Counted from the stretch's first letter, positions 10,855 through 20,503 are shown. The stretch is DNA of 64,000 nt from Yersinia aleksiciae (GCF_001047675.1 NZ_CP011975.1:743710-807709); one strand, 5' to 3'. Translations and numbers: made by a program. Notes: generated by a model not told the origin, from the sequence alone.

Positions 10855-12231
10855 ATGAGGATCGGCATTACCGGAAAACTGTTTATGGCGATATTTGCCA
10901 CCTGCATGTTAGTGCTGGTTACCATGCATTGGGGAGTGAGAGCCAGCTTCGAGCGCGGTTTTATTGATTACATCAAGCAGAGCAATGAACAGCGGATTTC
11001 CATGCTGGCAGATGCCCTTGAGGTGCAATACCAGCACTACGGCAACTGGGATTTTCTGCGCAACAATGATCAAATTATTTATCAGATCATGCGATCTTTC
11101 GAACAAAGCGGTAATAGCAGTCACAATCTTCCCCCACATGGCTGGCGCACCCAGTTTTGGGTGGTGGATGAGCACAATAATTTGCTGGCCGGGCGCACCG
11201 ACCGGGTACCCAAAGAGGCCAGCCGTCAGGCGATAACGGTGAATAAGCAGGTGGTGGGCTGGGTGATGTCTACGCCGCCGGAAAAACTCACCCGCAATGC
11301 CGATATTAACTTTGATCTGCAACAGCGCCGCACCAGTTGGATGATTGTGGCTCTATCGACGCTACTGGCCGCCGCCGTGACCTGGCTTTTATCTCGCGGC
11401 ATGCTGGCACCGGTAAAACGCTTGGTGGAAGGTACTCATCGGCTGGCCGCTGGGGATTTCAGTGCCCGCGTGGCTGTCAGCAGCCGTGATGAACTGGGCC
11501 GTCTGGCGCAGGACTTTAACCAGCTCGCCAGTTCGCTAGAGAAAAATGAGCAGATGCGGCGCGATTTCATGGCCGATGTCTCCCATGAATTACGCACCCC
11601 ACTGGCGGTTTTGCGCGGTGAACTGGAAGCCCTGCAAGATGGTGTGCGCCAACCGACACCTGAATCCTTGATTTCACTGCAAGCGGAGGTCGGCATACTC
11701 ACCAAGCTGGTCAATGACCTGCATCAGTTGTCGCTCTCGGACCACGGGGCATTGGCCTACCGCAAAACTCAGTTGGATGCTGTGCGGCTGCTACAAATTG
11801 CCGTTGCCAGCTTCCATGGCCGCTTCCAAAGCAAGAACATCACTGTTATGACCAACTTGCCGGAGCAGGCGGTCATCTTTGGCGATCCCGACCGCTTGAA
11901 TCAACTGTTCCACAATTTGCTGGAAAACAGTTTGCGTTATACTAACGAGGGTGGGCAATTAGAGATCAATGCGCGATTCGATGACGATAATTTGACGTTG
12001 CACTGGCAGGACAGTAAACCGGGCTTGAGCGATGAACAGTTGCAACGTATTTTTGAGCGTTTTTATCGTACCGAAAGTTCGCGTAACCGCGCCAGCGGTG
12101 GCTCAGGGTTAGGTTTGGCGATTTGCCAAAAAATTGTCGAGGCCCATGGGGGTAAAATCAGCGCTGCACATTCACCTTTGGGGGGGCTGCAGATTAGGGT
12201 CGTATTTCCCCTCTTCCATTCCATAGGGTAA
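10855..12231 (+). CDS. baeS: BaeS, envelope-stress sensor histidine kinase
   Basis: Membrane sensor kinase, 458 residues, of the BaeSR system that responds to envelope stress and toxic compounds such as indole and flavonoids in E. coli. Transmembrane segments lie at about residues 7-27 and 160-180, bracketing a periplasmic sensor domain. Then come HAMP (about 181-235), HisKA with the phosphoacceptor His244 in DVSHELRTPL, and the ATPase domain with the N box (NQLFHNLLENSLRYT), F box (FERFYR) and G box (GGSGLGLAICQKIV). It is followed three bases later by baeR. It phosphorylates BaeR, which activates the operon from the mdtA promoter. Confidence 0.97.
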   Translation: MRIGITGKLFMAIFATCMLVLVTMHWGVRASFERGFIDYIKQSNEQRISMLADALEVQYQHYGNWDFLRNNDQIIYQIMRSFEQSGNSSHNLPPHGWRTQFWVVDEHNNLLAGRTDRVPKEASRQAITVNKQVVGWVMSTPPEKLTRNADINFDLQQRRTSWMIVALSTLLAAAVTWLLSRGMLAPVKRLVEGTHRLAAGDFSARVAVSSRDELGRLAQDFNQLASSLEKNEQMRRDFMADVSHELRTPLAVLRGELEALQDGVRQPTPESLISLQAEVGILTKLVNDLHQLSLSDHGALAYRKTQLDAVRLLQIAVASFHGRFQSKNITVMTNLPEQAVIFGDPDRLNQLFHNLLENSLRYTNEGGQLEINARFDDDNLTLHWQDSKPGLSDEQLQRIFERFYRTESSRNRASGGSGLGLAICQKIVEAHGGKISAAHSPLGGLQIRVVFPLFHSIG

Positions 12232-12234
12232 TTC

Positions 12235-12960
12235 ATGGTAATGCACGAACCGCTTCAGTCTGCCAGCCAGTCTGGCTCCGTATTGATTGTTGAAGATGAA
12301 CCTAAGCTCGGCCAGTTATTGGTCGATTATCTGCAAGCTGCGGGTTACAGCACCCAGTGGATCACTAACGGCGCGGAGGTCGTGGCCGCTGTGCGCCAAG
12401 CGCCACCAGCGATTATTTTGCTGGATTTAATGTTACCGGGCAGCGATGGCATTACCATTTGCCGAGAAATCCGGCGCTTCTCCGATGTGCCCATCATGAT
12501 GGTCACGGCAAAAACCGAGGAGATTGACCGCTTGCTGGGGCTGGAGATCGGTGCTGATGATTATATCTGCAAACCCTATAGCCCACGGGAAGTGGTCGCG
12601 CGGGTCAAAACCATTCTGCGTCGCTGTCATCAACAGCGCGAACAGCCAAGTGAGAGTGCGCCGCTGCTGATTGATGAATCCCGCTTTCAGGCCAGTTATC
12701 AGGGTCACTTACTGGAGCTAACGCCAGCTGAGTTTCGTCTGCTGAAAATATTGGCGACGCAGCCGGGCCATGTGTTTAGCCGTGAACAGCTGCTCAATAA
12801 CCTCTATGATGATTATCGGGTAGTGACTGACCGCACTATTGATAGCCATATCAAAAATCTGCGGCGCAAGCTGGAGGCGCTCGATGGAGAGAAGCCCTTT
12901 ATTCGCGCGGTTTATGGCATGGGGTATCGCTGGGAAGCAGAGATCTGTCGTTTACTGTAA
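12235..12960 (+). CDS. baeR: BaeR, OmpR-family response regulator
   Basis: DNA-binding response regulator, 241 residues. The receiver domain holds the acidic pair Glu-Asp in [10 protein letters not shown], the phosphoacceptor Asp64 (ILLDLMLPG), a conserved Thr/Ala ([10 protein letters not shown]) and Lys in [10 protein letters not shown]. The winged-helix output domain contains [12 protein letters not shown] and [15 protein letters not shown], ending GMGYRWE. A second ATG two codons in (12241) is an equally possible start. It is partner of BaeS; targets in E. coli include mdtABCD, acrD and spy. Confidence 0.97.
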   Translation: MVMHEPLQSASQSGSVLIVEDEPKLGQLLVDYLQAAGYSTQWITNGAEVVAAVRQAPPAIILLDLMLPGSDGITICREIRRFSDVPIMMVTAKTEEIDRLLGLEIGADDYICKPYSPREVVARVKTILRRCHQQREQPSESAPLLIDESRFQASYQGHLLELTPAEFRLLKILATQPGHVFSREQLLNNLYDDYRVVTDRTIDSHIKNLRRKLEALDGEKPFIRAVYGMGYRWEAEICRLL

Positions 12961-13073
12961 TTTCATCGTGATCAAAAATGCAGTAATGTTGGTGGTGCAG
13001 GGAGCATTGATCTGACTTTCGGTCAAGGTTGACTACACTCATTAGAGTCATCACAACCAACAGGAGAAACACT

Positions 13074-13412
13074 ATGGCCATGGGTCACTATGAGATTAAA
13101 AAAGCAAAGAATGGGCAGTACCATTTCAATCTGAAAGCCAGCAATGGCGAAATCATTCTCTCCAGTGAGATGTATGCCAGTAAAGCCTCCGCAGAAAACG
13201 GCATCGCATCAGTACAAAGTAACTCCCCACTGGAAAGCCAGTACGAGTCTAAACATAACGCTAAAAACGAGCCTTACTTCGTTTTGAAAGCGAAAAACCA
13301 TCAAGTTATTGGTGTCAGCGAAGCTTACAGTTCCGAAACTGCCGCCAAAAATGGTATTGCCTCTGTTATGAAAAATGGCCCCACCACCACAATTAAAGAT
13401 CTGACGCTGTAA
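13074..13412 (+). CDS. yegP: YegP, UPF0339 (DUF1508) two-repeat protein
   Basis: A small cytosolic protein of 112 residues made of two tandem DUF1508 repeats of about 50 residues. Each carries the pattern F.LKA.N...I..SE.Y.S...A..GI.SV (first GIASVQSNSP, second GIASVMKNGP). Its biochemical role is unknown. I chose the ATG at 13074 (MAMGHYEIKK), preceded by AGGAGAAAC, over the ATG at 13029, which lacks a ribosome site and would add 15 unrelated residues. It stands alone between baeR and trhP and has its own terminator. Confidence 0.93.
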   Translation: MAMGHYEIKKAKNGQYHFNLKASNGEIILSSEMYASKASAENGIASVQSNSPLESQYESKHNAKNEPYFVLKAKNHQVIGVSEAYSSETAAKNGIASVMKNGPTTTIKDLTL

Positions 13413-13497
13413 TTTTTATTATTCGATAGCGCTATTTTACCTACATTTCTACCCAAAATTTTTACTTAAGTCTTTTGCTTAAAACAAGGCTACTCAA

Positions 13498-13525
13498 AAA
13501 TGCGCGGGGAAATTACCGCGCATTT
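13498..13525 (+). terminator. Terminator after yegP
   Basis: A ten-base perfect stem (AAATGCGCGG / CCGCGCATTT) with an 8-base loop, ending in T residues, about 85 bp past the yegP stop. Confidence 0.75.
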
Positions 13526-13670
13526 CTCTCGACACATTGATCTAAATCATTTAAACCCTACAAAAATTGTGCGATGGCTGATTTTCACGGTTGGCGAGGT
13601 TACAATCCTCGGCTTTTAGCCACCCCTGCGGGCGTGGTTCTGACTTGAACTCAGACTGAGAGCCAATACT

Positions 13671-15065
13671 ATGTCGTCATCTGCACTATCCCCTAATACG
13701 CCTTTTACACCGGAACTGTTATCCCCTGCTGGCACACTTAAAAATATGCGCTATGCCTTCGCTTACGGCGCAGATGCGGTTTATGCCGGTCAGCCGCGTT
13801 ACAGCTTGCGGGTGCGCAATAATGAATTCAATCACGAGAATTTGGCATTAGGTATTCAGGAAGCCCATGCGCTGGGCAAGCGCTTCTATGTGGTGGTGAA
13901 TATTGCCCCCCACAACGCCAAACTGAAGACCTTTCTGCGTGATTTGAAACCAGTGATCGATATGGGGCCGGATGCCCTAATCATGTCTGATCCCGGTTTG
14001 ATTATGATGGTGCGAGAAGCCTTCCCGGAGATGGATATCCATCTGTCAGTGCAAGCGAACGCTGTCAACTGGGCAACCGTCAAATTTTGGCAGCAGATGG
14101 GGCTGACTCGTGTGATCCTCTCCCGTGAGTTATCGCTAGAAGAGATCGCGGAAATCCGCGCACAAGTGCCGGCAATGGAACTGGAGGTGTTTGTCCACGG
14201 CGCATTGTGCATGGCCTATTCCGGTCGTTGTTTGCTGTCCGGCTATATCAATAAGCGCGATCCAAATCAGGGAACCTGCACCAATGCTTGCCGCTGGGAA
14301 TATAACGTTCAGGAAGGCAAAGAGGACGATATCGGTAATATCGTACATATTCACCAGCCAATTGCGGTGAAGAATGTCGAACCAACATTGGGTATCGGCG
14401 CACCGACCGACAAAGTGTTTATGCTGGAAGAAGCACAGCGTCCAGGGGAGTATATGACTGCCTCAGAGGATGAACACGGCACTTACATCATGAACTCAAA
14501 AGACCTGCGCGCTATTCAGCATGTAGAGCGCCTGACCCAATTGGGCGTGCATTCGCTGAAAATTGAGGGGCGGACCAAATCCTTCTACTATTGCGCCCGC
14601 ACCGCGCAGGTTTATCGCCGCGCCATTGATGATGCTGTCGCGGGTAAACCTTTCGACCCAACTCTGTTGACCACACTGGAAGGTCTGGCTCATCGCGGCT
14701 ACACCGAAGGTTTCCTACGCCGTCACGTGCATGAAGATCAACAAACTTACGACTACGGTTATTCGGTTTCAGAGCGCCAGCAATTTGTCGGCGAGTTTAC
14801 CGGTGTGCGCCGTGATGGCTTGGCAGAAGTGGTGGTCAAAAATAAATTTTCGGTCGGTGATAGTGTTGAGCTGATGACGCCAAACGGCAATATCCAGTTC
14901 ACACTGGAGAGCATGCAGGATAAAAAAGGTCAGCCAGCGGATATTGCTCCGGGTAATGGGCATATCATGTATTTGCCTATCCCAGCGGACATTAATGTAG
15001 AATATGGCTTGCTGATCCGTAATCTGAACGGAACAAATAGCCGTAATCCCCATGAAAAAGCGTAA
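13671..15065 (+). CDS. trhP: TrhP (YegQ), tRNA U34 hydroxylation protein of the U32 family
   Basis: A 464-residue U32-peptidase-family protein. In E. coli TrhP (YegQ) takes part in prephenate-dependent hydroxylation of tRNA uridine-34 (ho5U, precursor of cmo5U). The family signature is clear: EVFVHGALCMAYSGRCLLSG, followed by the conserved cysteine-rich stretch NQGTCTNACRWEY that binds an Fe-S cluster in related proteins. The N-terminal ELLSPAGTLKNMRYAFAYGA is also typical. The start has AGACTGAGAGCC upstream. It is monocistronic, with a terminator just after the stop. Confidence 0.95.
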   Translation: MSSSALSPNTPFTPELLSPAGTLKNMRYAFAYGADAVYAGQPRYSLRVRNNEFNHENLALGIQEAHALGKRFYVVVNIAPHNAKLKTFLRDLKPVIDMGPDALIMSDPGLIMMVREAFPEMDIHLSVQANAVNWATVKFWQQMGLTRVILSRELSLEEIAEIRAQVPAMELEVFVHGALCMAYSGRCLLSGYINKRDPNQGTCTNACRWEYNVQEGKEDDIGNIVHIHQPIAVKNVEPTLGIGAPTDKVFMLEEAQRPGEYMTASEDEHGTYIMNSKDLRAIQHVERLTQLGVHSLKIEGRTKSFYYCARTAQVYRRAIDDAVAGKPFDPTLLTTLEGLAHRGYTEGFLRRHVHEDQQTYDYGYSVSERQQFVGEFTGVRRDGLAEVVVKNKFSVGDSVELMTPNGNIQFTLESMQDKKGQPADIAPGNGHIMYLPIPADINVEYGLLIRNLNGTNSRNPHEKA

Positions 15066-15085
15066 CGTGAGACAATAAAAAATAG

Positions 15086-15109
15086 TGCCATCGCTAAGGT
15101 GGCATTTTT
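15086..15109 (+). terminator. Terminator after trhP
   Basis: Stem TGCCATC/GGTGGCA (one G-T pair), five-base loop, then TTTTT, 20 bp after the trhP stop. Confidence 0.85.
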
Positions 15110-15117
15110 AGCAAATA

Positions 15118-15133
15118 TTAGAATTAGATCACA
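15118..15133 (+). promoter_or_regulatory. Probable CRP site of cyaR
   Basis: TTAGA-attaga-TCACA: one perfect CRP half site and a weaker one, centred near 15125.5, about 55-60 bp before the expected cyaR start. CyaR is CRP-activated in E. coli. A possible -10 is TACAAT at 15169-15174. Confidence 0.5.
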
Positions 15134-15180
15134 TCAATTATAATGCCGCTGGGGTAGCATAGTTCGAGTACAATCAAGAA

Positions 15181-15257
15181 CTAAAAAAGTTTTAAAACAA
15201 GACTAGGAACCACCTCCTTGGCTAGCCCAATCTCCCTTGGGCTGGCCTTTTCTTTTT
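15181..15257 (+). ncRNA. cyaR: CyaR (RyeE) small regulatory RNA
   Basis: Position and sequence both match CyaR, an Hfq-binding RNA that in E. coli and Salmonella lies downstream of yegQ, is activated by cAMP-CRP and represses ompX, luxS, nadE and others. The conserved seed region AGGAACCACCTCCTT is present (15205-15219), followed by the terminator hairpin GGCTAGCCCAA / TTGGGCTGGCC (15220-15230 / 15237-15247) and a T-rich tail TTTTCTTTTT. The hairpin differs in sequence from E. coli but keeps its pairing, which is good evidence for a conserved RNA. The 5' end is inferred from the -10 candidate; the 5' third is poorly conserved. Confidence 0.88.
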
Positions 15258-15463
15258 CATATCTATCCATATGATTTAAATCGTTTTTTATTATTGGGCA
15301 TTCTCGTTAACCTAATAAGTAATAATAAGAAAAATCTGGCATCATAATAAATCCACCTCAAGTAATAACTATTCAAGTTAACGTTATATTCTAGTAAAAA
15401 TAAAAATACCCCAGGTTAATCCTAACAATTATTAATATTTTCAATTATTCTTTGAATAATCTG

Positions 15464-15645
15464 ATATACCCAAAGCGCAGGTCGTCCGCTAACAACCCTG
15501 CGGCGTCAAGGGCGAAGAGAATACCCAAAATCATTGGCGATGCAGGTAGGCAGCAAGTGAATAAATCCCGATGAGCTTACACCAGTAAGTGATTCGGGTG
15601 CGTGAACGTAGCTAACAACCCTGCGGCGTCAAGGATGAAGGGTAT
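15464..15645 (+). repeat. ERIC element preceded by an internally deleted ERIC copy
   Basis: A full ERIC (15521-15645) runs from ATACCCAAAATCATTGG to GATGAAGGGTAT with the core CCCGATGAGCTTAC...GTAAGTGATTCGGG. Immediately before it (15464-15523) is a short copy with a left end (TATACCCAAAG) joined directly to a right half (CTAACAACCCTGCGGCG), so the core is deleted. Both lie between cyaR and yegS, ending 30 bp before the yegS start. The rest of 15258-15463 is AT-rich with nothing I recognise. Confidence 0.9.
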
Positions 15646-15674
15646 AATTATTACAAAATGATCCGGAGCAACTC

Positions 15675-16574
15675 ATGACCTCAACACCCTGCGCCCTTCT
15701 CATCTTAAACGGCAAAGAATCAGGTAATCTAGATGTCCGCAATGCCGTCAAAAACCTACGTGAGGAGGGCGTCACGCTGCATGTTCGAGTCACTTGGGAG
15801 CAAGGTGATGCAAAACGTTATGTCGCGGAAGCAGCCGTTCTGGATGTTGATGTCGTGATTGCGGGCGGCGGCGATGGCACGATTAATGAGGTGACAACCG
15901 CATTGATGGTCATACCTGCCGCCAATCGACCCGATTTAGGTATCCTGCCACTCGGCACCGCTAACGATTTTGCCACCAGCTGCAACATTCCTCCGCAAAT
16001 AGAGAACGCATTACAATTAGCCGTTAAGGGTCGCGCAGTTACCATTGATGTCGCGCAAGTGAATGGCGAGCACTATTTTATCAATATGGCGACAGGTGGC
16101 TTTGGGACTCGGATCACCACGGAAACACCGGAGAAACTCAAAGCGGTGCTGGGCGGGGCTTCCTACTTTATTCATGGCCTGATGCGCATGGATGCAATTA
16201 AAGCGGATAGCTGTGAAATCCATGGGCCTGAGTTCGACTGGGTGGGTGATGCATTGGTGATAGGAATAGGTAATGGCAGGCAAGCCGGTGGCGGGCAGCC
16301 TCTTTGCCCTGATGCGCTGATTAATGATGGCCTGCTGCAATTACGATTATTGACTGCCGAAGAACTGCTCCCTGCCCTGCTGACCAGTGTCTTTAGCGGC
16401 GAGAAAAATAAAAATGTGATTGAGGCCAATCTGACTTGGCTGGAAATTACTGCGCCGCACGACATCATTTTTAATTTGGATGGTGAGCCATTGTCAGGCA
16501 AACATTTCCGCATTGAAATTATCCCCAATGCTATCCAGTGCCGCTTACCCCCTAACTGCGAACTGCTTGGCTAA
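15675..16574 (+). CDS. yegS: YegS, lipid kinase of the diacylglycerol kinase family
   Basis: A 299-residue ATP-dependent lipid kinase; the E. coli protein phosphorylates phosphatidylglycerol in vitro. The catalytic-domain nucleotide motif [10 protein letters not shown] is at about residues 64-73 and PLGTANDFA follows; the C-terminal half is beta-rich and holds the LDGEPL motif of the family. It is preceded by CCGGAG at good spacing to the ATG. An ERIC ends 30 bp upstream, so the leader may include ERIC sequence. A weak hairpin follows the stop (GGGCTA / TAGCCC, near 16587-16606). Confidence 0.95.
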   Translation: MTSTPCALLILNGKESGNLDVRNAVKNLREEGVTLHVRVTWEQGDAKRYVAEAAVLDVDVVIAGGGDGTINEVTTALMVIPAANRPDLGILPLGTANDFATSCNIPPQIENALQLAVKGRAVTIDVAQVNGEHYFINMATGGFGTRITTETPEKLKAVLGGASYFIHGLMRMDAIKADSCEIHGPEFDWVGDALVIGIGNGRQAGGGQPLCPDALINDGLLQLRLLTAEELLPALLTSVFSGEKNKNVIEANLTWLEITAPHDIIFNLDGEPLSGKHFRIEIIPNAIQCRLPPNCELLG

Positions 16575-16737
16575 TTATTGACTTAGGGGCTAGCTGAGAT
16601 TAGCCCATGATTCTCTTATATTTAATTCCCTCTCTACCTATCCATCCCAATGCTGACATGGCTTCAGTCATTGTTAGTCTACTTTTTTTATATAATAAAC
16701 TTTCATTTCAATCCAATTTTCTTTTATTTGTAATATT

Positions 16738-16765
16738 CACTTTGAAAGATTTATCTTTCAAAGTG
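16738..16765. promoter_or_regulatory. Perfect palindrome upstream of srlA, candidate SrlR operator
   Basis: CACTTTGAAAGAT-TT-ATCTTTCAAAGTG: 13-base perfect arms around a 2-base centre, 200 bp before srlA. Similar TTTCA/TGAAA palindromes occur before srlR at 20470-20503. SrlR is a DeoR-type repressor of this operon, so these are candidate operators. The remaining 16575-16963 stretch is AT-rich leader with no other feature seen. Confidence 0.5.
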
Positions 16766-16779
16766 TGATCTATATGCGA
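16764..16779 (+). promoter_or_regulatory. Possible CRP half site of the srl operon
   Basis: TGTGA at 16764-16768, followed after six bases by a poor second half (TGCGA). It directly abuts the palindrome at 16738-16765. The E. coli srl operon is CRP-dependent, so a site is expected here, but the match is only half. Confidence 0.3.
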
Positions 16780-16903
16780 TAAATAGATCTAAAAAATGTT
16801 TATGGTAGTACCCATGGCGATAGACAAGATACTGAGGTTCAGTCTAATACCCCAGCATTTTGAAACCATTTTAACATGTGGTCTTTAAAATTTCTTTTCA
16901 TAA

Positions 16904-17512
<609 letters not shown>

Positions 17513-17547
17513 TATATAAATCAAATATATACTGTGTGGAGCAGACC

Positions 17548-18573
17548 ATGAGTGAATTTATCCGGATTGAAAAAGGCGAAGGCGGTTGGGGTGGCCCATT
17601 AGTGTTGCCCATCGTCCCCGGTAAAAAAATTGTTTATATCACTGCGGGTACCCGCCCGGCGATTATTGACCGTATTAGTGAACTAACTGGCTGGGAAGCG
17701 GTTGATGGATTTAAAGAGGGTGAACCGCCAGCGGAAGAGATCGCGGTTGCCATTATTGACTGCGGTGGCACCCTGCGCTGTGGCCTGTATCCCAAACGCC
17801 GTATTCCAACCGTCAACATCCATTCAACCGGTCAATCCGGTCCGATGGCGCAATACATACTGGAAGATATTTATGTTTCCGGTGTTCGTGAAAAGAATAT
17901 CCAGAAAATCAGCGGAACGGATCAGGCAACGGCAACCCTAGTGCAAACAGAATCAAAAACAGCGACGGCACCGAGCTCGGCAGCAAACAGCACTGCTAAA
18001 GGTGGCCGTGATTATGACACCAGCAAGAAAATCACTGAACAGAGTGATGGATTGTTGGCGAAGGTGGGGATGGGCATGGGGTCTGTGGTGGCGGTGTTCT
18101 TCCAGTCAGGCCGCGACACTATTGATACCGTGCTGAAAACTATCTTGCCGTTTATGGCCTTCGTGTCGGCACTCATCGGCATCATCATGGCATCCGGTTT
18201 GGGTGACTTTATTGCCCACGGCTTAACACCACTGGCTAGCAGCCCGATAGGGTTAGTGCTCCTGGCGCTGATCTGCTCCTTCCCGCTGTTGTCACCGTTC
18301 TTAGGCCCAGGGGCAGTAATTGCACAAGTTATCGGCGTATTGGTTGGGGTACAAATTGGTTTGGGGAATATCCCACCTCAATTAGCCCTACCAGCGTTAT
18401 TTGCGATAAATGCTCAGGCAGCGTGTGACTTTATCCCTGTCGGTCTGTCTCTGGCTGAAGCGAAGCAAGATACCGTGCGTGTTGGTGTCCCATCCGTGCT
18501 GGTTGGCCGCTTCCTGACTGGCGCACCGACTGTATTGATTGCCTGGGCAGTATCGGCCTTTATTTATCAGTAA
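17548..18573 (+). CDS. srlE: SrlE, sorbitol PTS EIIBC component
   Basis: EIIB plus second membrane domain of the sorbitol PTS, 341 residues. The N-terminal EIIB domain contains the [20 protein letters not shown] block and the phospho-cysteine region [16 protein letters not shown] polar Ala/Thr/Ser linker (about residues 130-175) joins it to a membrane domain starting [21 protein letters not shown]. coli SrlE is 319 residues; the extra length is in the linker. I chose the ATG at 17548 ([10 protein letters not shown], preceded by GTGTGGAGC) over 17536, which would add four residues absent from the family. Confidence 0.96.
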   Translation: MSEFIRIEKGEGGWGGPLVLPIVPGKKIVYITAGTRPAIIDRISELTGWEAVDGFKEGEPPAEEIAVAIIDCGGTLRCGLYPKRRIPTVNIHSTGQSGPMAQYILEDIYVSGVREKNIQKISGTDQATATLVQTESKTATAPSSAANSTAKGGRDYDTSKKITEQSDGLLAKVGMGMGSVVAVFFQSGRDTIDTVLKTILPFMAFVSALIGIIMASGLGDFIAHGLTPLASSPIGLVLLALICSFPLLSPFLGPGAVIAQVIGVLVGVQIGLGNIPPQLALPALFAINAQAACDFIPVGLSLAEAKQDTVRVGVPSVLVGRFLTGAPTVLIAWAVSAFIYQ

Positions 18574-18641
18574 GAGTTATCGAATCAGTAAAACGTAACC
18601 CAAATATTTCTGTAATACATTCAACGGTTAAGGATGTACGT

Positions 18642-19004
18642 ATGAATACTATTTATCAGACAACCATTACCAATATCGGCGACAGCGCCCGTGAGGCACT
18701 GCTTGATGACATGCTCATCACCTTCCGCGAAGGGGCTCCCAAAGATATTGAAGAGTTCTGTTTTATCCACCAGCACAGCACCACTGATGGGGAATTACAG
18801 GCAGGAAACATTATGGAACTGGCACAGCAGCGTTATGTCATCACAGCGGTTGGCGAAGTGGCGACGCAAAATCTGCGAGAGCTGGGCCACGTCACTATTC
18901 GTTTCAACGGTGATGAGCAACCCGAGTTCCCCGGTTCCATCCATGTGAATGGCCCGACACCCAGTGATATTCCCGTCGGTAGCGCGTTGAAATTTATTCG
19001 TTAA
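18642..19004 (+). CDS. srlB: SrlB, sorbitol PTS EIIA component
   Basis: Cytosolic EIIA of the glucitol family, 120 residues. The phosphorylated histidine region is EEFCFIHQHSTT (His near residue 43 in the family), and the C-terminal ELGHVTIRFNGDEQPEFPGS is characteristic. It accepts phosphate from HPr and passes it to SrlE. The start follows GGTTAAGGATGTACGT. It lies 68 bp after srlE and 85 bp before srlD. Confidence 0.96.
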   Translation: MNTIYQTTITNIGDSAREALLDDMLITFREGAPKDIEEFCFIHQHSTTDGELQAGNIMELAQQRYVITAVGEVATQNLRELGHVTIRFNGDEQPEFPGSIHVNGPTPSDIPVGSALKFIR

Positions 19005-19089
19005 TTTATTTATTAATTTATATCCAAAGTCATTGGAGTTGCAGCTGTGTTAGCTGCAACTTCAAGTACAAAGGATAATGGAGGTGTAT

Positions 19090-19872
19090 ATGTCACAACA
19101 AGTAGCAGTAGTGATCGGTGGTGGACAAACTCTGGGCGCATTCTTGTGCCAAGGTCTTGCCGAAGCAGGTTATAAAGTGGCAGTTGCTGATTTAAATTCA
19201 GATAACGCACAGTTGGTCGCCGACCAGATTAATGCCGAATATGGCGCAGACACTGCCCGTGGTTTTCAGGTTGATGCCACCAATGAAAGCAGTGTGGAGA
19301 TGCTGGCAAAAGCCGTCGATCAGCGCTTCCATCAAACAGATTTATTGGTTTACAGTGCCGGCATCGCCAAAGCTGCGCCGATTACTGATTTCCCGCTGGA
19401 TGACTTTGACCGCTCATTACAGGTGAATTTGGTGGGCTACTTCTTATGTGCTCGCGAGTTCTCTCGACTGATGATCCGTGATGGTAATGGCGGACGCATT
19501 ATCCAAATCAATTCCAAATCGGGTAAAGTAGGCAGCAAACACAACTCTGGTTACAGTGCCGCGAAGTTTGGCGGTGTGGGCCTGACACAATCACTGGCAT
19601 TGGATTTGGCAGATTACGGTATTACCGTGCATTCACTGATGTTAGGTAATTTACTGAAATCACCGATGTTCCAATCACTTTTGCCGCAGTACGCCGCTAA
19701 ATTGGGCATTAAGCCAGAAGAAGTTGAGAAGTATTATACCGATAAAGTGCCACTAAAACGTGGCTGTGATTATCAAGATGTGCTGAATACCCTGCTGTTC
19801 TACGCCAGCGATAAAGCCGCCTATTGCACCGGCCAATCCATCAATATTACTGGTGGGCAGGTGATGTTTTAA
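19090..19872 (+). CDS. srlD: SrlD, sorbitol-6-phosphate 2-dehydrogenase
   Basis: Short-chain dehydrogenase, 260 residues, oxidising sorbitol 6-phosphate to fructose 6-phosphate with NAD. The Rossmann motif is VVIGGGQTLGAFLC, the catalytic region holds Ser in INSKSGKVGSK and the Tyr-x-x-x-Lys motif in GYSAAKFGG, and the C-terminus GQSINITGGQVMF is typical. I chose the ATG at 19090 (MSQQVAVV), with GGAGGT 5 bases upstream, over the in-frame ATG at 19078. It is the last enzyme gene of the operon; ERIC elements follow before gutM. Confidence 0.97.
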   Translation: MSQQVAVVIGGGQTLGAFLCQGLAEAGYKVAVADLNSDNAQLVADQINAEYGADTARGFQVDATNESSVEMLAKAVDQRFHQTDLLVYSAGIAKAAPITDFPLDDFDRSLQVNLVGYFLCAREFSRLMIRDGNGGRIIQINSKSGKVGSKHNSGYSAAKFGGVGLTQSLALDLADYGITVHSLMLGNLLKSPMFQSLLPQYAAKLGIKPEEVEKYYTDKVPLKRGCDYQDVLNTLLFYASDKAAYCTGQSINITGGQVMF

Positions 19873-19882
19873 GGCAGTAAAC

Positions 19883-20099
19883 ACCCGGGTCACTGACTCG
19901 CACCAGTGATTCGGGTAAACCATCAGCCATACGAATGAGTGCAACCAACACCGCTGCAGCACCAAGGGAGAAAGTTTACTCAAAGCCATTGGGGTTGCAG
20001 CAAGGCAGCAAACGAAAGAGTCCCGATGAGCTTACATCAGTAAGTGATTCGGGTGAATGAGAGCAGCTAACACCGCTGCAGCGCCAAGGGAGAAGAGTA
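19883..20099 (+). repeat. Partial and full ERIC between srlD and gutM
   Basis: A partial copy (about 19883-19976) keeps the core hairpin and right half; a full copy (19977-20099) runs from TACTCAAAGCCATTGG through CCCGATGAGCTTAC...GTAAGTGATTCGGG to GGGAGAAGAGTA. The right end abuts the gutM ATG at 20101, and its GGGAG lies 8 bases before that ATG, so the repeat seems to provide the gutM ribosome-binding site. Confidence 0.9.
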
Positions 20100-20100
20100 A

Positions 20101-20466
20101 ATGACACCCACATCTGCACTAATCAGCATCGTCATCATCGCCTGGCTACTGCAAATTTTGCTGGGTTGGTGGCAAATTAATCAGTTTAACCGCGCTTTTG
20201 ATCGTCTGTGCCAACACAGTCAATCGGTCGGGGTGGGCCGCTCTGGTGGGCGTTTTAAGCCTAGAGTCGTTATGGCTTTAGCTTTTGATGAGAATATGCG
20301 GGTCTGCGACAGCATGATCATGCGTGGAATCAGTGTTTTTGCCCGCCCAAGGCCGTTAACTCACCTCCATGGATTGCATCAACAGGATTTAATCCCAAAT
20401 GTGATCTTTCCTACGGATACCGCATGTCAAACTGCACTATCGTTAGCGATTAAACCGAAATCATGA
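20101..20466 (+). CDS. gutM: GutM (SrlM), activator of the sorbitol operon
   Basis: A 121-residue protein of the GutM family, described in E. coli as a positive regulator of the glucitol operon. The N-terminus is hydrophobic (ALISIVIIAWLLQILLGWWQ) and suggests a membrane anchor. The conserved stretch VGVGRSGGRFKPRVVMALAF and FARPRPLTHLHGLHQQDL identify the family. The Shine-Dalgarno GGGAG lies in the ERIC right end. It sits between srlD and srlR as in E. coli. Confidence 0.93.
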   Translation: MTPTSALISIVIIAWLLQILLGWWQINQFNRAFDRLCQHSQSVGVGRSGGRFKPRVVMALAFDENMRVCDSMIMRGISVFARPRPLTHLHGLHQQDLIPNVIFPTDTACQTALSLAIKPKS

Positions 20467-20469
20467 TAT

Positions 20470-20503
20470 TTTCATAATGAAAGTTATTCTTTTTCATGTG
20501 AAA
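20470..20503. promoter_or_regulatory. Paired palindromes upstream of srlR
   Basis: TTTCATAATGAAA (20470-20482) and TTTCATGTGAAA (20492-20503), 22 bp apart (two helical turns), each followed by GTTAT. They resemble the palindrome before srlA and may be SrlR operators for autoregulation of srlR. The match is by inspection only. Confidence 0.45.
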
